Below, piece after piece: positions 44,329 to 58,041 of a stretch of DNA of 64,000 nucleotides. Source of the stretch: Galeopsis tetrahit (Eukaryota > Streptophyta > Magnoliopsida > Lamiales > Lamiaceae). Every line of letters begins with the position of its first letter. Within the stretch, counting starts at the first letter, position 1. A program made the translations under genes and the position numbers. A model generated the notes under the pieces. It saw only the letters and a program-made list of their open reading frames with translations. It made no database searches and had not been told where the DNA came from. Location: NCBI GenBank assembly GCA_963675135.1, contig OY776125.1, forward strand, positions 26,770,565 to 26,834,564, written 5' to 3'.

Positions 44329-47293
44329 TAATGTATTACTCATAATTGTCCTTAGTCTTAATATTTTAATTATGTACGTAGACCAGTTAAAACAAGTGTG
44401 TGACACCTTATTATAACACTTTTATTTAATGTAACACAGTACAATAACATTTTTTTTAATTTATACCATTAACTTTTTCATAAGTAATCCAATTAGAAAA
44501 AGGATCATGTAAACCCATGACTTAATTACTTGGTGGTGCTCTCTCCCGGTTTAAGATCAATTTTTTTTTTTAAGAAGAACCGGTTTAAGATCAATTATTA
44601 TTTTTTTAAGAAGAAAAAGATGATATTACAGCCGTGAAAAGAGAATGGTTGTGGGCAGTCTTTATTTAGGGAGAGAATGACCCAGGCCATGACTCTGAAT
44701 TCGTCGAATATCTTCTCCGGCTTTGGTTCTTCGTTTGCAAATACTTTTCCATTTCGTACGTGCTTTCCAAGTATGTTATACAATCATACAGGAATCGAAC
44801 CCAAAACGTGTGGGCGTGAGCCTTTTCGCTCTGATACCAAGAAAGAATTTCGTCTTATCTAAAGAGAGGATGAGAATTAATTCTTATATATTAATTCCTA
44901 TTAGTCTTAAAGTTATTCAAATAATTAAATACAAATGTGTGTGCATAGTTGTTGAGTAATGTGAATTTTTACTCTGAGCATACAGTTACGTGCGTACTGA
45001 AATCGAGGCATCGATCCTATACCAATCTTCAACGAAAATGGAAATAAGAATGAAAATAAACATAGAATTATGATGTTTAATGAAAATAAAAGATGATAAA
45101 TTCTCATTATTATTTAATTGAAGAATTTGAACTAAAAATACACTAATTAATATTCTAATTGTGTACTGATACTATTTGTGCAACACTTAAATTTAAAAAA
45201 AAAAAAAAACCACTTGTGTGGATTTCTTAGATTGGATGTAAATTCTAATATTTCTTTTTGTTTAATGGAATTTTGTGATTATAAAACATCCACTCTCATA
45301 TATATTATAAATATTTATTCTTCTTTTTTCCTACCTAACGTAGGAACCTTCACGCGGGTTGCCCCAGAATTCGAGTGAAATTTCCAAGTAGCATCTTATC
45401 CACATAAGTCCAAAAAGATTCAATATATTTACTTGCAAACACGCCAAGAAATTAAGTAGGAATCTTCATGGAAATTAATTGGAACATAATTTCCTAGTTT
45501 TCATTGGTTTTGCAGACTATATATATACATTCCAGGCACATTCATATATAGACTCAAACGAAAATAACTACCTCCCCACTAAAAAAAATGAGTATTAATT
45601 TGTACTAATTTGTTAACGGTCTCACCGTGAATTCGACGTTTCATTCGAGTCTTTCCTTTATGACGTCAAAACAACCCCCTAACTTGAAGCTAGGCGACGG
45701 GCGTGGTGTGGCGGCGCAGCCTCCTTTGCAACTCATTTTCTACAAAGTTTTTAGTTTGTCTCCAGCTGAGAGATTGATAGAGGGCAGCTTTATCTGGGCC
45801 ATTGGGAGAGTAGAGAGAGATCTTTGATTGATCAGGTATGTTAAAATTTCATTTTTGTCCAATAATTATAGTATTAATTTTTGCCAGAAATGGGCATGTT
45901 AATTTATTAGGCTTTCTATTTAATCTCATAACATTAAAAATTGAATAAAATTCGTTCGATCTGAAAATAAGTTAATAAACGAATTAGTGAAGAATTTGGA
46001 AAACAAGTTCATTATTATATTACATTGTTCTCTTCATTTTTTTTTTTTTTTCATGTTAATTATTTAGGGTCACACTTGCTATATGTCGCGATAAAATGTT
46101 CAAGTGATTTTTCAGCGTTATGCATATTCTAAGGCATTTAGATGAGAAATGACCCGTCACATTCGGCTCAGGCCCATGTTTCTTTAATCCCTTTTAAGTG
46201 TGCATAGTATAAAAAAAAAGTTAATTATACATTAGTTTAGTTTCATAGTTTGGTACACGTACTTGAATAATTAATTGAAGAATCTCTTTGATTATTTCAT
46301 CACATTCCCCTTATTAGTACTCTTTAGAATTAAGGACAACCTCCGGCCTTGTTCTTATCATATTACATTGAAGGAGAATTAATTAATCCACTTATTAATA
46401 ATAAGTTTTTATTATTTTATTTTTTTTGAAAACTTAAGTTTTTATTATTGAAAAAAGGAATTGAATATGATTAGTTGCTTCAATTCAACTATACAAGTGA
46501 CGCTTTAGATACTGGAGTATCCCCCAACCCCAAGATTTTAGGGTGAGTAGCTAAGTCGGACCCATCCATTATATACTGGAGTATTTCATTTTATTGTAAT
46601 TAGTATTTTTATAACTATAAGAAGTAATACTTTTTTATCCTATGAAAATTATGAAATAGTAATACATTGGAATGATTTTAAGAAAATAATTCATAAACAT
46701 AAATATTATTTTAACCATGATATTTTGTACCCTAAAATGTAATACTCCCTCTGCCCAATTAATTCATTTGTGTAAACATGAGTTTTAATGAAAATTAATT
46801 AGTTTATAAAGTAAATAAGTTGGGGTATGACAGAGTATTGTAGGATCCATTTGTAAATAATGTGTTTGTTTATGAATAAAGTGAATGACAATTTGAATAA
46901 AGAAGTAATGATTGGAGAGTGTAGATAAAATAATGTTCAAAACAAGAATGAAATTGATGAAATTGAACAAAAAAAAATGAAATACTTTGTAAAAGAGGTT
47001 TCATGCACAAGAACATTAGATTCAAATGAAACCTAGTCTATTATACATCAAGATACAATCTATCGGAAAACACGATTTTCTATACTAATGAAATTAGATG
47101 CATGAGCAATATATAAAAACAAAAATTACATTACACGCATGTGTGCCTGCCTTTGGCTCATTGAAGTACGTAGTTGCTAGTACAATCTCTCCAAACATTA
47201 AACATAAATCAGTGCATCATATCATGCATGATTATTATATATATATATATATAGTAGGCAATTAAGTAGCTAGGGTTCCACTTCCGCAGGGAG
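44329..47293. other. AT-rich intergenic DNA 3' of the MYB gene
   Basis: No gene recognised. On the minus strand near 44780-44845 there is TTGGTATCAGAGCG followed by GGGTTCGATTCC, like a Met-tRNA primer site or a tRNA-derived SINE relic. At 45627-45836 a GC-richer patch has a 65-codon ORF and a cag/gtatgt splice-donor-like end; it could be a lone first exon but has no recognisable product. Part of a MITE-type end (ACTCCCTCTGCCCAATTAA) is near 46743. Confidence 0.5.
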
Positions 47294-48421
47294 TTAATTA
47301 TCAAGGATATCACAACTAGTAACAAGATAGTCCCATATGCTTAATTCATCAGCAAACTCTTGATCACCACCATTAAAAGTAGAACCTGCATCATCTCTCA
47401 ATGTGTCTGCAGTTGTGACGCCACTGCCCCCTGCAACAACCACCGCCTAATCATTAATAATTAATACGTCCTCCGTCACATGATTACTTTTATATGTAAA
47501 TAGACACGCATATTCAGAAAGTGTAATAAAGAGTGGAGTTTTAAGGGGTAATTTTGTAAAACTTTATGTAAAAAAAAATGAGCTGAATTTAATTTTTGTA
47601 TGTGTGGGGAAAAAGTAATGACATTTGTGTAAAATTGAGTATATTGTGAAGGTAGTTATTAAGTTGTTGTGGAACGTTGCGAAAATGGATGTGTGAAAAT
47701 TAAAATTGATAGAATAGCATTACAGCTTAATTTTAAGACTACAAAATTAATATGGGGTAGTATAATTTATTTTTCTATACTGTAATAATTACTATATACA
47801 TGAATTAATTAATTAATTAATTACCGAGGGAATATGCGTGATGCAAGCTCGACGTTTGTTCCATTAGTTTAGAGGTCATTTTGTTGAGGAATTCCTCACT
47901 CTTGACATCACAAATATTCATCCTCTCAGCTTGTTTCTTGAGTCGCTTACTGTTGCAGAAATTCTTGATGTGGTTGTCTGTTCGCCCAGGCAGCTCCTTT
48001 GCAATCTTCGACCACCTGCAGTAATGTAATTATTTATTTATACTCCTCCTGAGGCCGGGTGGGCGGGCAGGCAATCTAAATAATAAACCAATTACGTACC
48101 CATTTCCGTGATAACGAAGTTTTAGAATGATAAGTATTTCTTCATCGGTGAATTTGCCCTTACGAGTGTCGGGTTTCAAGTAGTTAACCCATTTGAGCCT
48201 GCAACTGTTTCCACTCCTGCCTATATCTACATGAACCAATTAACAACATTATTAATTTGGACAGGCAGGCCAGGTGATTAATTAATTAATTAGTAATTAA
48301 TAGGTATATATATACCTAAGGCTCGGGAGATAGTGTCCCAATGATGAGGGCCGTGTGTAGCGACATACTCTCGGAGCTTCTCTTCTTCTTTTCTTGTCCA
48401 TCCCCTTCTTTCTCTGATCAT
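47294..48421 (-). CDS. R2R3-MYB transcription factor, small, intact
   Basis: Four exons on the minus strand: 48316-48421, 48100-48226, 47825-48015 and 47294-47430 (TAA), all with GT-AG borders and consistent phases, giving 186 residues. The R2 repeat (MIRERRGWTRKEEEKLREYV, then HHWDTISRAL, then GRSGNSCRLKWVNYLKP) has its three Trp residues. R3 (KGKFTDEEILIILKLRYHGN, GWSKIAKELPGRTDNHIKNF) has Phe for the first Trp, as is common, but Cys for the third (KNFCNSKRLKK), which is unusual. The C-terminus is short and acidic, ending IWDYLVTSCDILDN. It should be a nuclear DNA-binding regulator. Subgroup not assigned. The intact frame over four exons argues for a real gene. Confidence 0.88.
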
Positions 48422-48440
48422 TATGATCACCTATTATCAA

Positions 48441-48500
48441 GATGATGATGATGATGATGATGAAGGAAGGATTAATGAGAAAGGTATATATATATATAGT
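48441..48500 (-). promoter_or_regulatory. MYB 5' leader microsatellite and TATA-like run
   Basis: A GAT trinucleotide repeat (48441-48463) lies about 20 bp upstream of the start codon. A TATATATATATA run (48485-48499) lies about 65-80 bp upstream and could serve as the TATA box. No transcription start is visible. Confidence 0.35.
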
Positions 48501-51500
48501 ACATTCACTCTCTATATATAATTAAAGATAAAGTGCTAGCGTTGGAAAATAATGGTTATAGACCTAGCTTAGTAAGCCTTAATCGGCTTCCAACCAGCAG
48601 AGCTACCTTACTCTCTCTTATATTATTATATAACTATTTTGTTTTTTTTATTTATATTTTGACTAATCGCTCGCTAATTCATCAATTGCCAATTCACGAC
48701 TATACCTACTTATTAATCTCTCCATTCCATAAGTCGGTATATATATATATATAGTTTTAGTGTATGGAAGGACCCAAGGAGTACCGTCTCACTATAAGTT
48801 TTTTCCTTTCTTTGAAGTGTTTTAATTAGTTTTTTCCTTTCTTTGAAGTGTTTTAATTAAGAAAATATGATAAAATAATAGGTGTGGTACAAATAATGTG
48901 ATGGTAAAAGAGAAAATAATAAATGAGTCTCTTGGAAGTATATAGAATGTATGAGCCTAAGTCTGAAATAAGAAGCACGTGCACAATCTAGTTAGTGACT
49001 CACATTTGAGAGCCAACGCTTCGCATATGGATATATTATAATATGTATGCTGACGGTGCATTTCATGGTTAGTATATACAACTACGCCTATGATTCATGA
49101 ATTCATAATATCTCTATATTAAAATAAGTTTAATTGATTCTATTTAGGATTGTGCCATCAATTAAACCTACTTTCAAACTTGACATAATTATTTAGGTTT
49201 CGAAAAAAGGAAAAAAAAAAAAAAAACTTGATATAATTCTATTTAATTTATTTAACCTATTAATTAATTATATTATGTAGCAAATGTACCCGAATCCTAT
49301 GATAATCCAGTCGATTAAAAAAAAGTAATGCTAATGCATGGTTTAATACTCCCACTGGGTTTATGACGTTATCACAGAGGTCATCATGTGCAATTTGTCT
49401 TTTTCCTGGGTAGAAGGAGCTGGATGAGTAGTTTCAGTTTTAAATTTAATATACGGTCCCAATTAATTAATTCCATGAGGCTGTCCCAAGTAAATATTAA
49501 TGAACAATATTAGTGTGGCTTAAAGTTATGGTAGAAAGAAAGAAAAAAGGGTTGGTGTCCTGTTACACTTTTCATTAAAAATTTTGATATGAACTTGCAC
49601 TTTTCAATAATTTTTCAGTTATAATAATTTACAATTTTCATTAAAAATTGTGTTGCACTTTTTAGTTATACTGACTTGCATTTTTTAATAATATTGTGTT
49701 ACACTTTTCAGTAATATTGTGTTGCACTTTTTAGTTATAATGACTTATACTTTTCATTAAAAATTATGTTGCACTTTTCAATTATAGTGACTTACACTTT
49801 TTATTAAAAATTGTATTGCACTTTTCAATAATATTGTGTTGCACTTTTTAATTATAATGACTTACATTTTTCAACATATATATTTCAGAAAAAAATGTGA
49901 AAAAAGAAAAAAAAATTAAAAGTTGATAACTGAGTCTACTTGAGACTTCTCCCAAAAAAAAAAATCTAGATAAAATGTATTGGCAAAGGCTTTTGTATTG
50001 TATTGTAATGTAGATTGATCCGAATTAAAATGTATATTTCTTAATTATCCATTTACTCACTAATTTATTTAATTTTTTATTTAATTAATTGATTAATCAT
50101 AAAACAGTGTTCTTTTCTATTCAATTTAAATATCATTTTGAGTATTCACATTAATTACAATTTATATGTCATTTTTTACATTTATTTTTAAATTACTCTC
50201 AAACTTATTAAAAATAATTTAGATTTCAATGTCTAGTGTATGAATTTAAAGAACTTAAATCTTAAAAAAAATGAAATGGGAGGTGATCTAGACTCCTTCC
50301 ACATTCAAACTTATGAGCTGTATTAATAAATATTAAAAAAGAAAGGGTAATTTATAAAAAAAAAAAAAAGGTCAAAGATTGGACTAAATTCTTTTGGAGG
50401 TATAAAAAAGCGTTGGTGAATGGTTGAGGAAATAGGCAGCTAAAGATGTAAAGTCTCTCTTAATATATTAGTATTATTATGACTACAAATCAAATCTTGC
50501 ACACCCACAATGGTTGGGAATACTTTTGGAAATTTTGTCTATTACTTTCGTGTGTACTACGTGTGAGAGCAGTGAGTTTGTGGCAAAATAACATAACATT
50601 GCAATATAACTATCATATTTTTAGCAATTGATATAATTTAATAAAATATCTAATACTAACAAAATAATTTTGTTCAACAACTAATATTTTAAATAAAAAT
50701 AGCCATGAATTGCAAAATGCATCTTGTTTTTTTGTACAGTGACAAAGGTATACTTCTGTTTTAAAATATACTGGGTATAACAATTATATTACCATTTTAA
50801 TTACTACCATAAATCTAACTAAAACATTATTTTAAGGCTTATTACATTTCATCGGAATTCACTGTTTCAACGAGATTCTAAAAATATTATTGTAGCGCTT
50901 ATTACATTTCATCGGAACCTGATGATGCGGTATAATGTATGGAAGACATGATGGATAAATGGTTGTATCTTTTTCAATTTATAATCCAAAAAATAAATAT
51001 TAAATTAATTACAATTATATGTATATATAGTAAATATATAGAACTAACCATCTAGTTTTTTTATGGAATTAAATTAGTGAGTTGTCAATCATCATAGCAA
51101 ATTTCATTTAAATAAAATTTAATAACACAAATTTTTAAATGATCAAAAATTATTTCTACATCAAATATCTTAATAATGTCATTATTTCCTATTATTTAAT
51201 TAAATTAAAAAAAATAGAGTGAGTCCAGAGTGTAAGTATATTTATTAAATTTGTTTATTTAATTGTAAATTTGTAATAATTAATTATGGTAAAATGATTT
51301 ATAAATTTGTAAATGTTTTTTAACTTTTTTTTTTCTTAATTAAATTTTATTTCACGCTACTCATTATAATTTCAGAATTATTATTTAGAAAAAAAATAAA
51401 TATTTTAATATTTAACGGATATTCACGATATTTTCACGAAATATTTTGATATTTGGCACATTTTGAATTACAGCTCAACCGATATCGATAACGAAATATT

Positions 51501-51647
51501 TCGATATTTCCAATTTTTTACCGATATTTTTTATAAAAATCTCATTCTAGTAAATATCCATATCGATACCTTCAAAAAAAAACTAAAATATCGCAAAATT
51601 TTCATCTTTGTATATAACCCACGCCTAAGTTAATTAATATGGGCAAC
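48501..51647. other. AT-rich intergenic DNA upstream of the MYB gene
   Basis: No gene recognised. A direct repeat of ttttttcctttctttgaagtg and the following bases occurs at 48797-48860. The block at 49560-49880 is listed separately. The remainder is low-complexity A/T. Confidence 0.5.
49560..49880. repeat. Imperfect tandem repeat built on TGTTGCACTTTT
   Basis: Seven or more variants of ttgcacttttcaataatatt and ttataatgacttacactttt alternate across about 320 bp. No coding meaning is apparent. Confidence 0.6.
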
Positions 51648-51853
51648 TATTAGAGAATATAATAGAATAATATATTATAAGAATAGTATAATGTATTATA
51701 GGAATAATATAATATATTATAGGTAACAATCTTTTATTTATGGTTTTTATTCATTTTCTTATTTATCTAATTCCTTATGTATCTCTTGTAATCCCTATAT
51801 ATAGTGGACCACTCTTATCATCTCATTAACTGTGATTGAATATAATTCTCACA
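51648..51853 (+). repeat. 5' LTR of R7
   Basis: 206 bp, starts TATTAGAGAATATAATAG and ends AATTCTCACA. It contains TATATATAGTGGACC (TATA-like). Short TATTATAGGAATA units repeat near its start. The 3' LTR has more of these units. Confidence 0.85.
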
Positions 51854-52850
51854 TGGTATCAGAGCTGATATTCTCACATGGTATCATCAGCCTAATACAC
51901 TGAAACCCTTTTTTCGGCGTCTCCGACGGGCTGGTATCCCCCGTCGCCGCCTTGCCCCTTCCCCCTTCTTCTCAATTTTTTCGGCGTCCTCGACGAGCAG
52001 GTATCCCTCGTCGCCGCCTTGTTTTTTTTTATCTCGAACGAGCTGGTCTCCCTCGTTCCCTCTCCCGGCCGCTTTTAGCCGCCACCAACGAGTTTGTATT
52101 CCTCGTCCCCCTTCTTCTTCTTCTCGAACGAGCTGGTCTCCCTCGTTCCCTCTCTTGGCCGCTTTTAGCCGCCACCGACAAGCTTGTATTCCTCTATTCC
52201 TCGTCCCCCTTCTTCTTCTCGAGCAAGCAACTCTCCTCGTCCCCCCTTCTTCTTCTTCTTCTTCTCGAGCGAGCAATTCTACTCGTCCCCCCCCCCCTTC
52301 TTCTTCTTCTTCTTCTCGAGCGAGCAAGTCTCCTCGTCCCCCCTAATTTTTTTTTCTTCGAACGAGCACGTCTCCTCGTTCCCTCTCATGGCCGATCAAG
52401 TTATCTCTATGACTGTTTTCACTCATATGGTATTAGTCACACTCACCCACACTCTAATTTTCTCTATAGCCTCATGTTGTATCTTTTTTCTTCTACTTTT
52501 CTCTCTATTCGGAGAGACCATGATCAATATCATTGGTTGCTCGCCCCTTCGATTTATCTTGTTTGTGCTCGAATTAATTGCTTCCACTAAACTTGCAAGT
52601 GTTTCTTGCCTATTTTTTTGTCATCGTTCGTCCTTCAAAGGATTTTGGTGTTTCGATCCATTTGCTTCCCGCTTTTATGCGCCTTGGTATGTCCTATTTG
52701 GTGATTCTAAATTTCCGTTATTTCTCCTATTGTATGACAACAAAAGTGCATTGTTTTCCAGATGTCTTCTCAAAATTTCTATCTCAAACTCGCTTCAGAT
52801 TGTCGTGTACCAAGCTCGTGTTCATTACATTCCCACATTCGCTTGACGGG

Positions 52851-52971
52851 TATTAGAGAATATAATAGAATAATATATTATAGGAATAATATAATGTATT
52901 ATAGGAATAGTATAATTTATTATAGGAATAATATAATATATTATAGGTAGCAATCTTTTATTTATGATTTA
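52851..52971 (+). repeat. 3' LTR of R7, left piece
   Basis: Matches the start of the 5' LTR with extra TATTATAGGAATAAT units, then stops at the Helitron. Its right piece is 58165-58270. Confidence 0.85.
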
Positions 52972-54046
52972 CTAGTGTAGAACCCGTGTATTACACGGAA
53001 TATTAAATAAATATTTTAATATTATATTTTTATATACTTAATTTAAATTTTAATGTCTTCATCTTATTTGATAAGTTATACTAATAATTAAAAATTTTAA
53101 AAACTATTTCATATAATTTTAAATTCATTTGCATAAATTTTATTCAACAATTTTTTTGTATATTATAATAATAGTAATGTAAATTGTATATTATAATGTA
53201 AAATATGCACTAATTAACGTGAATGTAATTATTTAATAAAATTCATAATAAAGCATTAGATCAAACATATAATTTGAAAAGATTGTGTTGTAATTCAATA
53301 GAGATTCTGGAATTATTATTTAAACGCATAATATTAATTTTGCTACCAATTTTAGCATCAACATATTAACTTATAGTAAGCATTAATTATAGTAAGCATT
53401 AATTATGCAATTAATCTCAAGATTAAATTTAAAATGACGTGAATTAAAATAAAATAGAAGGAAAGTTTGAATAATTAACGTAATTTGAGCATATTAACCT
53501 GAGGAAAAGAATAAGTTATTATACACAAATAAATTTGTTTGTACTTTGTACTAATACAGAATCAATAAAAAAAATCTAAAATTTCAGAGGAAGTTGTATA
53601 TAACATAATGAAATTTTAGTATTTCGTATTATAAATGAACATAAAAGCAAAATATAAATAATGATTAAATATATCTTCACTGAAAAATAAGTCACACACT
53701 TAAGCCATAACCTTGTCTCAGAGCAAACAAATGTGTTTAGTAAAAGGAAAAAAAAAGGTTAAAAGATAGTGCCCAAAATGAGAGTGCTTCCTCGATACAA
53801 TCATGCCTGAGTTGAAGAACCTTTTTCAATAGTTGAACTTAGTGTATTTTCAACAAAATGACCTGAATAATGATTCATCATTGATAAAAATTAAAATATC
53901 CTTAGGTATTAACCGCAAAACATATGAGACGATAACTTAGGAAGAAATAGAAGCGACTTCAACGATCTTAACAATTCATGCAAGATGGTTAGCATATCAA
54001 AAGGTTCTATAGATAATTACGCTTCCCATTTCAAAAAGAAGTATGT

Positions 54047-54254
54047 CTCCCGTCCCAATAAAAATTTCTCAACTTTCTTTTTTCGTTTGTCCTATTAAAA
54101 GCTTCCCATTTCTATTTGGTAAATTACGCTCTCTCACATTTCATTATATTATTCCGTCTTAATCACATCATACCTAGTACATCTATTTATTCTATTATAT
54201 TTCTTAATTCCCATGCCCAAATGCTATGAAAAGCTTTTAATGGAACAGAGGGAG
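54047..54254. mobile_element. MITE inside the Helitron
   Basis: Ends CTCCCGTCCCAATAAAA and TTTTAATGGAACAGAGGGAG are imperfect inverted repeats, about 208 bp apart. Right flank TA; left flank not a clean TA. Stowaway-like. Confidence 0.6.
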
Positions 54255-56052
54255 TAATATTTAAAAAATACTCTTCTGTCAAATTCTGAACATAGGAACT
54301 AATGAGGGAAAAAAAGGACAATCCAAGAAAGTTAAATTAATAGAGAGATAAGAGTTTTGTTGCCTTAGATTCTAAAATAAAAGGGATTAAATTCGAACAA
54401 CAACCAATTATTGTTCAGTCATGTATTTCAATTGAAGCATATACAAAAGCTTTCACTAAAAAAATAACAGAGTTAATCCAAGAATGAACAAATTCAAGTT
54501 AACAGTAAGCACCAACTGCCAACAGGCCCTACCTTTTAGCAATTTTGTTATCATCTAATACTACTGAAAAATAACCTAGGCTCAAGCTAAAAGAATCTAT
54601 GTAGTAACCTAAGCAATATTTCTATGTTTCTAAACCATGTATTTAGAGTGGTAGAAGGAATGTCATTGTTACAGTTTATCAAGTTTCCAGCCACTTCAAG
54701 ATTTAGCGAAGAAAAGTCAACGGCAAGTAGAGTGTCACTACTCACACAAAAATTCTCTTAGCACACCACACGAAAATTTAGAGAAATTTCGAGCCACAAG
54801 ATAAACTTAATTTGAAGGGTAAGCCAAAGAAAATAGAGGAACTCCCATCGAGCAAAAAAACAAAATAAACATATTAATTAATTCCCGTGAAAAGAAGTTC
54901 AGAAAAGTATAAAATTAATTCGATAGTTACCTGAAACAGTAGAAGTGGACAGTGGATGACATCGTGGATCTGGGACAGACTGGGCACATAGATTTTGCCT
55001 ATGATTCATTGCATTGCTATAAAACATGATTCATTGCATTGCTATAAAACATATACATGTGGCTTTCAAAATTCAAGTCCCGAAGACATATCAGATTTTC
55101 TTAAAGAGATCAACTAAACTAAAAAAATGACATATGTAATTACTAATTAGATTTAATATTAAAATAACACATAGGTTAAATTGTTGTATAATTGACACAT
55201 AAGCCAGAACAACTCCTTATTAATAATATAAGGGATTTAACATCCAGGAATTCAAGACCCTGAACTTATGTTGTTTCAACATAAAACAGTTTAACATCCC
55301 TAGTGTATGATATCATTTTATCCCTAAACTTATGTTGTTCCAACCGAAAACAATTCTCCCCAAAATGAATAAGGAAAAATTATAGTATTCTCCTTTTGAG
55401 ATCCACATCTGTACACTTATAATTTTATTTTATTTAAATAAATATATAAGAGAACTGAAGATAGAATGAAAGCCTTAAGCAAAAGAATAATAGTTACCTG
55501 CTGAAAAGTAAAGCTAGGATACATCCTCCAATCCAATGTCATGTAGTCAATGGTCATACTAAAAAGATTGACGAACTAAATCACTCATAAATTTAAACCT
55601 TTTGCCCACCAAAAAAATAAGATGAAAAAATCCTCCGAGTTATATTGTTCAATGCTTTATCCAATCAATAGTTTTTTCGCAGATAATTAACTTTGACAAA
55701 ATATTTCATATATAAGTTTTAATAGTTGGAAGCTGAAATTGAGAGGAATCATCAAAACTAAGAATGGGAACAGTGCAGAGGTCTTCTAGGGATAGTATTT
55801 TCATGCTTGTATTAACAAAATAAAATAAGCATACCAATATATTTGGTTAAGAAAATTATAACTCATAAAAAATAAGCATCATCACATATCACATGAATCC
55901 TATTAAATAAATTATTTATTACTGAATAAACCAATGCCTATCATGTCAAGGGTAGAACTGAACATAAAGCTATGTAGCAGTTAATTTTGCAAGATCATAT
56001 AAATTTATAATCAAGTCCTTTTAATCTAACTCTAAATTCTATAGTTAACTTT

Positions 56053-56346
56053 TTAACGCAAGAGCATCTACCTCATCATCAGTTTCATCTACAACCTCTT
56101 ATACAATGCGATATTTTGCTCCATAAGCCTGCACGTTCAAATACAAAGAAGTTGCAGTAAAAAATGGATGGGCTCTAATAGGAAAAAAATGATTAGAAGT
56201 TTAGAACACAATTTATAATAACTGCAAAAAGCATAAATCAAGAGTTCAGCCATTGCTTGATTCCTCTCATATTGTTCAACCCATCTTCTGACTACATCCG
56301 AAATTTCTTTCCCATTGATTTTAGTAACCTCTGTAAAGCAAGGCAT
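56053..56346 (-). pseudogene. Captured fragment resembling cohesin subunit SCC3
   Basis: The minus strand gives EVTKINGKEISDVVRRWVEQ, then YERNQAMAELLIYAF, and after an intron-like gap AYGAKYRIV, a stop, then EVVDETDDEVDALAL. These match the plant SCC3/STAG region with VVK.WVE.YEK, AMAELL and ACGAKY, followed by a DETD motif. An in-frame TAA and the missing remainder show a captured, non-functional piece. The parent gene is not in the window. Confidence 0.55.
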
Positions 56347-57659
56347 ATGTTCTTGTCATATTAAACACATTTATGCCTATTATCATACACATAAAGAAAC
56401 AAATAAGATCAAAGGTGTAAAACTCAATTTGCCACAACACTCAACACATGTAAATATTTAACAAATGTCATCCCAGAAGTATTTAAATCATAATTTGTAT
56501 GAAAATAAGTGTAATAAAAGTATACAATTAATTTGATGGTTACTTGAAACAACAGTAGTGGACTGGCGATGGTTGCAGACCTGCGGGGTATCAATTATGT
56601 TCTACAATGATAAGTCAAATTAGAACATAAAACCAGAGATTCACGCAGATGGAGATGAACTTGGCTTGCTGCAACCCAAAAATGATTTATTGCCAGTGCT
56701 CCAGTTCTAGCAGTTGCAAGAATGGCAAGAGCTTTCGCCAGATCTATCTTTGTTTGCTAACTCTGAACTTCCAGATTTCAACTAATTCTCCAAATTCCAT
56801 GACCACATAGTAATTTCTTAATGAGCAACTGATACCCATTTATCTTTTCCATGTAGAAAACTCATAAATTGAAAAACATGTTTTTCTCCAATCGAACAAA
56901 TACAAATGGATCTACAATCTACCTGAAAGCTAATTCATAAAACTGCAAAAAAACACAAAGAAAGATCAAAGCTTGCCCGGATAAATACGGTGGTAGAATT
57001 CGCTTTCAAATACTTGACCTTGGTATCCACACGCGTCTCGAGGTGAGTTAAGAATAGTTGAGCAAATTCATAATCTACTAAAAAAAGCAATAAAAAGAAA
57101 ATAAACCATGAATGAGAGTAAGTAAAGGAGAAAATTTTACATAAATTAATTAGTTAACCTCTCCTTCCAAAGCCTTCCTGAGCGTTGTTCAGTAAAAAAA
57201 ACAAAGGCGAAAAAATGGTGAAGAAGCTGCAATAATTAAGTCCACTAAAATGCGAGCAAGACAAACTTGTGAGCAAATATGGATTGAATAAAGCAACACA
57301 ACCCTGTTAGATCCAAGTTGTTAAAGACTTCTTTTAGAGTAAGATACTATCCATCACGGTAGATAACAATCTGTAGAATCAAAATGCCATGACATCTGGT
57401 TCTTTTCTTAATTAACTTTGACTTCATGAGTTGGAGGAGATGTTTTTGGTTCATGCAAGAAGAGTGTTATGCACATGAGTGTCTACTTTTATAAATTGTA
57501 GAAATCACGATGAGGTGCGGTTTTCTGGCTACAAACTCCTTATCCATATTCACCAACAAATGAAGGCGGAATCTCTATTATCAGAAAATAGATAATTGCC
57601 CATCTAATCCAAAAAAACATATGTACAGAAAAAAGTATTAGAAATCCTACAAATTTACA

Positions 57660-58041
57660 ATAATACTAACCTTGGATAAGATTATCTTGCTTCCCAATAA
57701 TTTCTCTGAGTCTACTTTGTCCACACAATCGACATCGTACAACGTTTCGTTCAAATGCGAATAACTCGGAATCAGAAGATCAGCGATTTAGCGTTGCGCA
57801 CGGTGGATCTGATGAATTGACTTAAGGGAGGAGGTAGTCCGAGCAAACAACGAAAGATCGGAGATAGAGGGCGAGAGAGCGGCGAAATTGCAACGGTGAA
57901 CAACGAAAGAGCGCGACGATTAAGGGCGAGATAGAGTGATAGTCGACGGCAAAACCCTAGATCCGGTAAAGAAGGAATTGACTGGTTATTTAGATTAGAA
58001 AGAAAATGTAGAATAGAAAAATACGTGGCTTTCCAGATCAT
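57660..58041 (-). other. Exon-like GC-rich block at the Helitron 5' end
   Basis: On the minus strand, codons such as SELFAFERNVVRCRLCGQSR to KQDNLIQ end at a splice-donor-like gttagt near 57672. An A/G-rich leader lies upstream. It may be the 5' end of a captured transcript. Family not recognised. Confidence 0.3.

Noticed and set aside
44780..44845. A tRNA gene on the minus strand
   Set aside because: It has a B-box and a TGGTATCAGAGC word but no cloverleaf; a primer-site or SINE relic is more likely.
45627..45827. A 66-codon gene
   Set aside because: No recognisable family, only a splice-donor-like end. Mentioned within the intergenic entry but not called as a gene.
51887..52846. Long overlapping ORFs of 146, 212 and 220 codons in R7
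   Set aside because: They are translations of a low-complexity ctt/ctc repeat region in several frames and strands. Only the RNase H scraps near the end have meaning.
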